Shown here: piece after piece, positions 1 to 4,288 of the stretch
Numbering within the stretch: the stretch's first letter is position 1
Layout of the letters: each line of letters begins with the position of its first letter
Assembly (NCBI GenBank): GCA_013289785.1
Contig: JABCZE010000099.1
Span: 1 to 6,303, forward strand
Direction of reading: 5' to 3'
Origin: Vulcanimicrobiota bacterium
Lineage (GTDB): Bacteria; Vulcanimicrobiota; Vulcanimicrobiia; Vulcanimicrobiales; Vulcanimicrobiaceae
DNA length: 6,303 nt
The notes under the pieces: generated by a model
Told to the model about the DNA's origin: nothing
The model's database searches: none
The model's input: the letters and a program-made list of their open reading frames with translations, nothing else
Made by a program: the position numbers and the translations under genes

Positions 1-22
1 CGGCGGGAATGCCTGCCTTCAC
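1..22 (-). CDS. Possible 5' end of a divergent gene running off the left edge (tentative)
   Basis: On the minus strand a GGAGGA Shine-Dalgarno sequence (plus-strand TCCTCC at 28-33) lies 5 nt before a GTG codon at 22-20. The reading frame stays open to the window edge and begins M-K-A-G-I-P-A. The spacing and strength of the ribosome site are what make this start credible, and divergent transcription from the 1-140 region would fit. Only seven codons are visible, so no family can be named. The short reading frame could equally be chance. Confidence 0.27.
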
Positions 23-140
23 GATTGTCCTCCAAATGGGTTTTCCAGTTGAGGAGAAGTCTAGCAGGCGGTAGCACAGTTCCTCCTTTATATGAGATGA
101 TTGTCGCGGCTATTGACTGCTTTGCGGCGAATAACTGTGG
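23..140. other. Intergenic region upstream of the peptidase-like gene
   Basis: No convincing complete gene lies here. The plus strand carries a TTGACT at 113-118 that resembles a -35 box, but no good -10 box follows at normal spacing. The minus strand has a second strong ribosome-site-like sequence (AAGGAGGA, plus-strand 81-88) followed after only 3 nt by GTG at 77-75. That start would open a different frame from the GTG at 22 and could represent a short leader peptide or nothing. A plus-strand reading frame entering from the left edge ends at TAG 72-74 and might be a gene tail, but it has no recognisable homology. Confidence 0.3.
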
Positions 141-1088
141 ATGTTCCCGAACACCGAGCCCTTCGAAAGCGGGATGCTCGCAGTCGGCGATTCCCAGGAG
201 ATCTATTGGGAATGCTCCGGTAATCCCAACGGTCGCCCTGCCGTGTATCTTCATGGTGGACCCGGTTCGGGATGCGTTCCGCAAAATCGGCGCTATTTCG
301 ACCCGGCGATCTACAAAATTATCTTAACCGACCAACGAGGGTGCGGGCGCAGCCGGCCGCGCGTCCGGGAAATCAGCGACCTCAAAGTCAATACGACCGC
401 TCATCTCGTGGCAGACTTAGAGCGCCTGCGCGAACATCTTAGGGTGGATAGTTGGACCGTGCTCGGCGCTTCCTGGGGAAGCACACTCGGCCTGGTTTAT
501 GCCCAGGCATTTCCACACCGTGTAGCCTCGATGGTCTTGGCATGTGTGACCACGACGTCGCGCCGAGAGGTGCGATGGATAACGCACGATATGGGCCGCA
601 TTTTCCCTGAACAATGGGAACGATTCGCCTCGCTTGGTGCTGACGTTCTAAATCGGGAGATAGACCTAGCAGATAGTTACGCCGCGCTCGTTTTCAGCGC
701 AGACGCTTCGGTTCGGGAGCGAGCTGCTTGTGAATGGTGCGCGTGGGAAGATACCCATGTTTCGTTAGGTCCCGGATACGCCCCAAGCCGTCGCTTTGAG
801 GATCCGGTATTTCGACTGCTCTTTACGCGTCTCGTTACCCACTACTGGAGGCATGCCGCATTTTTAACTGAGGATCAGCTAATTCGTAACGCCTCCCTAC
901 TCAGCGATATTCCTGGAGTTCTTATTCATGGACGCCACGATATCAGCAGCCCCCTTGAGACGGCATGGCGGTTGCAGCGAGCTTGGCGAGGTAGCATACT
1001 GCAAATTATTGATGATGCCGGCCATGGTGGCGGGGCCTTACCGGAGAGTGTTGCCGTGGCGATGACGCGCATTGCGCCAGGCGAATAG
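141..1088 (+). CDS. pip: Prolyl aminopeptidase-like alpha/beta hydrolase (peptidase family S33)
   Basis: The 315-residue product has the usual length and layout of bacterial proline iminopeptidases, cytoplasmic serine peptidases that release an N-terminal proline. Visible motifs in order are the N-terminal EPFESGML segment, the oxyanion-hole HGGPG (38-42), DQRGCGRSRP (64-73), the nucleophile elbow G-A-S-W-G-S with Ser111, the cap-domain EW..WE motif (198-203), Asp267 in GRHD and His295 in AGH. The triad spacing matches the family. The start at 141 is fixed by an in-frame TAA at 132-134 and by the family-like N-terminus; no strong ribosome site is visible. An internal ATG at 174 is less likely. 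Several residues around the substrate pocket depart from the consensus, including a Val at 232 where the family has Glu in the R-x-E-x-HY motif, so specificity for N-terminal proline is uncertain. Its base composition is lower in GC than the genes to the right. There is no signal peptide. Confidence 0.9.
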   Translation: MFPNTEPFESGMLAVGDSQEIYWECSGNPNGRPAVYLHGGPGSGCVPQNRRYFDPAIYKIILTDQRGCGRSRPRVREISDLKVNTTAHLVADLERLREHLRVDSWTVLGASWGSTLGLVYAQAFPHRVASMVLACVTTTSRREVRWITHDMGRIFPEQWERFASLGADVLNREIDLADSYAALVFSADASVRERAACEWCAWEDTHVSLGPGYAPSRRFEDPVFRLLFTRLVTHYWRHAAFLTEDQLIRNASLLSDIPGVLIHGRHDISSPLETAWRLQRAWRGSILQIIDDAGHGGGALPESVAVAMTRIAPGE

Positions 1089-1115
1089 GCGCACTCCCGT
1101 CGGCCTTACGCGAGC

Positions 1116-2981
1116 CTACACGTAGTCCGCAAGGGTGAGCTTCACCGTTTGTTGGGTTCCGTCTTTGGCCGTAATCTGCAGCGTGACGACGGTTCCCGCG
1201 GGTTGCGAGAAAACGTCGCGAATTTGCGAGAGCGACATGCCGCTCGCGGGTGAGCCGTCGACCGATGCGATCGCGTCGCCTTTCACGATGCCCGCGCTCG
1301 CTGCCGGCGTTCCGGGGCGCGAGTCGGCGACGATGGTGACGCCGCCGCGGCGGATGAGGAAGAGTCCGGAGCGCTCGTAAACGTCGGGCTCGTTGAGCGC
1401 CGCGTTGGGCACGAGCGCCATCGTGCCGTTGGGATAATCGAACGTAATGGTGAAGCGCCGCAGCAAATTGCCGCCGATATTGGCGCCGACAAACGGCGCG
1501 GCGAACGCACCCTGGGTTTGCGACGAGTAATCCGCCACGAGATTCGTCAATGTGAAATCGCTAATGCCGATCGAAGCGACGCGTCCAAGCCGGCCGATCG
1601 CTGGGCCGCCGACGCCAAAACCGTTGATGCCCGGGGCGCTAAGGGTTGGCGGAACGATCTGCGAATGTGCGGCGGTGAACGGAGCCATGAAGCTGATCGT
1701 ATCGCGCGCACCGGTATCGATCGCGCACTCCGCCGGAATGCCGTCGATCGTACACGCGATCTGCGGCTGCGTGCCGTAGAAGACGAAGGGCACGACGTGC
1801 GCGCCGGCGGGTGGCGAGGGCGAGCCCGGCAGGCTCAGAGTCACGGTCTTACCGGCGTAGTCGAACGTGGTCACGTAGCGCGCTAGAACCTCCCAGCCGA
1901 TCAACCCGTCGACGGGGCGGCCGGCCGAAACGCCGAAGCCCATGCGCGTTGGTGCGATCGCGAAGAGCTGATCGTTGACGACGGCGTCGCCGACCTGCAG
2001 CTTCGCGACCTTGCCAAAACTGACGCCTTCGGTCTGCGAACCGACGCCGCTTCCCTGTGCCGAGCCGCTGCCGAGTGCGCCGATCTCCTTGGCAACCGCC
2101 GGATCGACGATATTCGCGCCGCCGGTATCGAATATAAAGTGGTAGGGACCTTTGCCGTTAAGCGTCACGTCGATGTAGACGTGATTCTCGTGGAGCGCGA
2201 CTGGGATAACTGTCGACGTCTTGCCGTTTTCTATCGAGAAATCGCTGGGCTGCGTCTGCGGACGCGCAAGCGCAGCCTCCGCGTCCGGCGGATCGAGCGT
2301 AACGCGCGTGATCGTCGCGTCGCTGTTGTTGCCGTCGCTGGAATCGGTGTGCGTGGCATACGGCACGTTCAGCCCGCCGGCTTTGCGGTAATCGGAGAAG
2401 GTCAGCGTCGCGGTCGTAAAGCCGTTGACGAAGAATGCGCGCGCCGGGAGATGCGTGGTGCGATCGAACCACAGCTCGAAGGGCACGAGCGAACCGCGTG
2501 GCGTGATGCTTAGTACGTCGAACGCGGTGCCGCCGGCGGTCTTCTCGCCGAGCCAGGAAACCGCGGCGCCGCCCATTTGCGGCTGCCAGAGCGCGTAGCT
2601 CGCGAGATAGGCTTGATCGATCTCCGAGGCGCGGCCGCTATCCCCGCCGGTGTTCCAGACAAGATGCGTTTGGTCGGCGTTCCACGCGACGCGGCCGTCG
2701 AAGCCGTCGAGGGAGGCGAACGGCCCAAGGTTTGTCGATTCGGCAAACCGGCCATCGCGCAGGCTAATCCATTGCGAGCCGGTGCCCGTGAGGCCGACGG
2801 CCGAGATGTTCATATCGAAGCGCATCGTGTTGGCAGCCGCGATCGACGCAATGCCGAGGGCTTGGCCGGAGGCCGCTACGAGCTGTGTGACTTGCGCGTC
2901 CGTGCCGGCGGCTCGGGCCGGAGCTACCGAAACGACGGCAGCGGCAATCGCGCCAAGGGTGGCGAGGCGGAGAAAGTTCAT
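1116..2981 (-). CDS. Secreted two-lobed retropepsin-like aspartic protease with C-terminal PDZ domain
   Basis: I start this 621-residue protein at the ATG at 2981 because the sequence from there is a textbook Sec signal peptide: MNFLR, then a hydrophobic run to about residue 20, and an A-R-A cleavage motif at 22-24. The same frame stays open to an ATG at 3080, but that adds 33 polar residues before the signal. Residues about 30-235 resemble a LolA/LppX-like beta-rich domain. Two retropepsin-type units follow. Unit 1 has H-F-I-F-D285-T-G-G and a closing D-G-L-I-G-W-E-V-L (358-366). Unit 2 has C-A-I-D422-T-G-A and closing G-A-N-I-G-G-N-L-L (499-507). Residues about 536-617 form a PDZ domain (S-R-P-G-T-P-A-A-S-A-G-I and G-D-A-I-A-S-V-D-G). 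It is likely a periplasmic or surface protease. Cys410 and Cys419 flank the second active-site strand and may form a disulfide. The substrate is unknown. The gene is convergent with the peptidase-like gene (27 bp between stops) and divergent from the Uma2 gene. Confidence 0.88.
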   Translation of the reverse strand: MNFLRLATLGAIAAAVVSVAPARAAGTDAQVTQLVAASGQALGIASIAAANTMRFDMNISAVGLTGTGSQWISLRDGRFAESTNLGPFASLDGFDGRVAWNADQTHLVWNTGGDSGRASEIDQAYLASYALWQPQMGGAAVSWLGEKTAGGTAFDVLSITPRGSLVPFELWFDRTTHLPARAFFVNGFTTATLTFSDYRKAGGLNVPYATHTDSSDGNNSDATITRVTLDPPDAEAALARPQTQPSDFSIENGKTSTVIPVALHENHVYIDVTLNGKGPYHFIFDTGGANIVDPAVAKEIGALGSGSAQGSGVGSQTEGVSFGKVAKLQVGDAVVNDQLFAIAPTRMGFGVSAGRPVDGLIGWEVLARYVTTFDYAGKTVTLSLPGSPSPPAGAHVVPFVFYGTQPQIACTIDGIPAECAIDTGARDTISFMAPFTAAHSQIVPPTLSAPGINGFGVGGPAIGRLGRVASIGISDFTLTNLVADYSSQTQGAFAAPFVGANIGGNLLRRFTITFDYPNGTMALVPNAALNEPDVYERSGLFLIRRGGVTIVADSRPGTPAASAGIVKGDAIASVDGSPASGMSLSQIRDVFSQPAGTVVTLQITAKDGTQQTVKLTLADYV

Positions 2982-2985
2982 ACCA

Positions 2986-2995
2986 CCGTATACGG
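2986..2995. promoter_or_regulatory. Perfect 10-bp palindrome next to the protease start
   Basis: CCGTATACGG reads the same on both strands and ends 4 nt before the protease ATG, in the 90-bp divergent spacer. Read on the minus strand it contains TATACG, which resembles a -10 box. If that were used, transcription would begin at or next to the ATG, giving a nearly leaderless mRNA. This would agree with the poor ribosome site (only GGTGG, 1 nt from the ATG). It could alternatively be an operator half-site pair or chance. Confidence 0.3.
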
Positions 2996-3007
2996 GCCTG
3001 CCGGCCC
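2994..3007. repeat. Short GC-rich inverted repeat in the divergent spacer
   Basis: GGGCC at 2994-2998 and GGCCC at 3003-3007 can pair around a 4-nt loop. The left arm overlaps the end of the neighbouring palindrome. No T-run follows on either strand, so it is not a convincing terminator. It may be a small operator or leader hairpin for the protease gene. Confidence 0.25.
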
Positions 3008-3071
3008 CTTGTTTCGTTCGGTTGGGGCGCTTGTTGAGCGCGGAGTCGTCGTGATAGGATTGCATGCAGCC

Positions 3072-3605
3072 ATGGTGCACGAGATCGTTCTCCCGGAAAC
3101 GAAGCCCGAGACCGAATGGGTGCGCGGCCGGCCGTTACAAAAAGTGAGCCCGCAGCGCGATCATTCTCGCCTGCAAACTGCTCTTGCAATGCAGCTTGAC
3201 CGCTGGGCGGAAAAGAGGGGAGAGGTCGGTACGGAGTGGCGCTTTCGCGTTGCCCCACCGGGTGAGATTCGGCGGCCGCTCGTTCCGGACGTCGCCTACG
3301 CTTCGAACGAACGATTGCGCCCGTTGAGCTACGAAGAGTTGCAAGTACCGCCGCTGGCACCCGACGTCGTCGTCGAGATTCTCTCGCCGGACGACCGCCG
3401 CGCCGACGTGGACGACAAGATCGACACGTACCTTCGTGCGGGGTCGTCGCTGGCGATCGTCGTCGATCCGAGCGAACGCATCGTGGAGCTTCGCGACGGC
3501 TTCAAGATTGCGCGACTCGGTGAGGGCGATGCAATCGAACATGCCGCGCTTCCGGGCTTTCGTTATTCGGTGAGCGAGTTGTTTGGAGCGCTGCGAAGAG
3601 GCTAG
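3072..3605 (+). CDS. Uma2 family (DUF820) restriction-endonuclease-fold protein
   Basis: The 177-residue product is a full-length Uma2-family protein. This large, poorly characterised family has a PD-(D/E)xK nuclease-like fold and is often present in many copies in cyanobacterial and other environmental genomes. Visible family features are the N-terminal L-P-E-T-K-P-E-T-E-W-V-R-G-R segment, R-P-L-V-P-D-V-A-Y (68-75) with Asp73, the core strand P-D-V-V-V-E-I-L-S-P-D-D-R (97-109) with Glu102, Lys116 in the following helix (D-D-K-I-D-T-Y-L-R-A-G) and the V-V-D-P strand (130-133). Asp73 and Glu102 are the probable metal ligands. I chose the ATG at 3072 because an AGGA at 3056-3059 lies 12 nt upstream and the product then starts at the family's usual N-terminus; the same frame is open far upstream only as antisense to the protease gene. 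It is not in an operon: divergent on the left, convergent on the right. Nuclease activity and biological role are unproven. Confidence 0.85.
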   Translation: MVHEIVLPETKPETEWVRGRPLQKVSPQRDHSRLQTALAMQLDRWAEKRGEVGTEWRFRVAPPGEIRRPLVPDVAYASNERLRPLSYEELQVPPLAPDVVVEILSPDDRRADVDDKIDTYLRAGSSLAIVVDPSERIVELRDGFKIARLGEGDAIEHAALPGFRYSVSELFGALRRG

Positions 3606-3607
3606 CG

Positions 3608-4120
3608 TTAAGCGAAGAGACGCGGTTGCTCGGGCGGGATCGCGCCTTCGAGTTCGAGCAGGGCGCGCTTGAGCGGCAAGCCGCCGCCGTAACCGGTCAA
3701 GCTCCCATCTGAACCGATCACGCGGTGGCACGGGATCAGAATTGGAATGGGATTGGCGCCGTTAGCGCGTCCGACGGCGCGCGCGCCGTTCACCAAGCCG
3801 AGCCCCGTTGCAATCGCGCCATACGACGTCGTGGCACCATAGGGCACGCCTAACAGCGCGTTCCAGACCCGAAGCTCGAATGCAGAGCCCGCCGGTTCAA
3901 GGGGCAGATCGAAGACGCGTCGCTTGCCGAGAAAATACTCGCGCAACTGACCGCAGGCAGCGCGCATTCCTAGCCTCGCTGCGGACGGCGCCGCCGGCGA
4001 TGCCGCCGCCGGCTTCTGGTTTGGAAGCAGAATCTCGACGAGAGTTCCGTCGCCGTTGACGGTCAGTTGGAGGACGCCGAGCCGCGTTTCGAGCGTCGAG
4101 CGAAAAAGCGCGCTATCCAC
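3608..4120 (-). CDS. ogt: Methylated-DNA--[protein]-cysteine S-methyltransferase (O6-alkylguanine repair)
   Basis: This 170-residue protein removes alkyl groups from O6-alkylguanine (and O4-alkylthymine) in DNA by irreversible transfer to its own cysteine. The C-terminal catalytic domain is complete: F-E-L-R-V-W-N-A-L (81-89), V-P-Y-G-A-T-T-S-Y (92-100), the arginine-finger segment A-R-A-V-G-R-A-N-G-A-N-P (113-124, Arg114), the active site I-P-C-H-R-V-I-G with Cys131, and L-T-G-Y-G-G-G-L (141-148). The N-terminal half is the usual small, variable ribonuclease-like domain. It has an Ogt-type length and no Ada DNA-binding domain. The start is a GTG at 4120-4118. A TAA directly upstream in frame rules out anything longer, and a GGGA lies about 6 nt before it. 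Its stop is 2 bp from that of the Uma2 gene, so the two transcripts must converge or overlap. Upstream it shares a divergent spacer, containing the 20-bp repeat array, with the SNF2 helicase gene. Confidence 0.95.
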   Translation of the reverse strand: MDSALFRSTLETRLGVLQLTVNGDGTLVEILLPNQKPAAASPAAPSAARLGMRAACGQLREYFLGKRRVFDLPLEPAGSAFELRVWNALLGVPYGATTSYGAIATGLGLVNGARAVGRANGANPIPILIPCHRVIGSDGSLTGYGGGLPLKRALLELEGAIPPEQPRLFA

Positions 4121-4288
4121 TTAAAGTCCCGCGCTACAACGGAAACGCATCCGGGCCCTCCCTTCGTCCTTCGACTGCGCTCAGGATGACAAGACTGCGC
4201 TCAGGATGACAAGACTGCGCTCAGGATGACAAGACTGCGCTCAGGATGACAAGGGGATGTTAACCGGCCGCGGCAAAGGCTTCGGGTC
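4121..4288. promoter_or_regulatory. Divergent intergenic spacer of the alkyltransferase and SNF2 genes
   Basis: This 168-bp region must hold the promoters of both divergent genes. More than half of it is the tandem repeat array. The parts outside the array are 4121-4161 (alkyltransferase side) and 4253-4288 (helicase side). I found no convincing -35/-10 pair in either. AAAGG at 4275-4279 is a plausible ribosome site for the helicase GTG at 4289, with a 9-nt gap. Confidence 0.45.
4173..4252. repeat. Four perfect tandem copies of a 20-bp repeat
   Basis: The unit gactgcgctcaggatgacaa occurs at 4173-4192, 4193-4212, 4213-4232 and 4233-4252 with no mismatches and no spacer. Immediately to the left, CTTCGTCCTTC (4162-4172) completes a longer motif of the type CCTTCGACTGCGCTCAGGAT, which from general knowledge recurs as a dispersed intergenic repeat in many environmental genomes. 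Each unit holds a near-palindrome, CTGCGCTCAG. A 20-bp period is not a multiple of three, so it is not a coding repeat. Identical copies suggest recent slippage or unequal recombination. The unit is too short and has no unique spacers, so it is not a CRISPR array. Confidence 0.95.

Noticed and set aside
25..327. 100-codon plus-strand ORF at the left end
   Set aside because: Most of it overlaps the peptidase-like gene in another frame, where the true frame carries all the family motifs. Its own translation shows no recognisable domain.
1089..1115. Bidirectional terminator between the two convergent genes
   Set aside because: The 27-bp gap has no strong inverted repeat and no T-run on either strand.
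2577..3071. N-terminal extension of the Uma2 reading frame
   Set aside because: The frame is open upstream only because it lies opposite the protease gene. The family N-terminus and ribosome site point to 3072.
2982..3080. 33-residue N-terminal extension of the protease
   Set aside because: It would put a polar stretch ahead of a clear signal peptide, and it runs through the divergent promoter region and overlaps the Uma2 start.
3135..3731. 198-codon minus-strand ORF
   Set aside because: It is antisense to most of the Uma2 gene and overlaps the alkyltransferase gene in another frame, with arginine-rich, low-complexity translation and no domain.
4173..4252. CRISPR array
   Set aside because: The repeats are contiguous with no unique spacers, only 20 bp long, and no cas gene is nearby.
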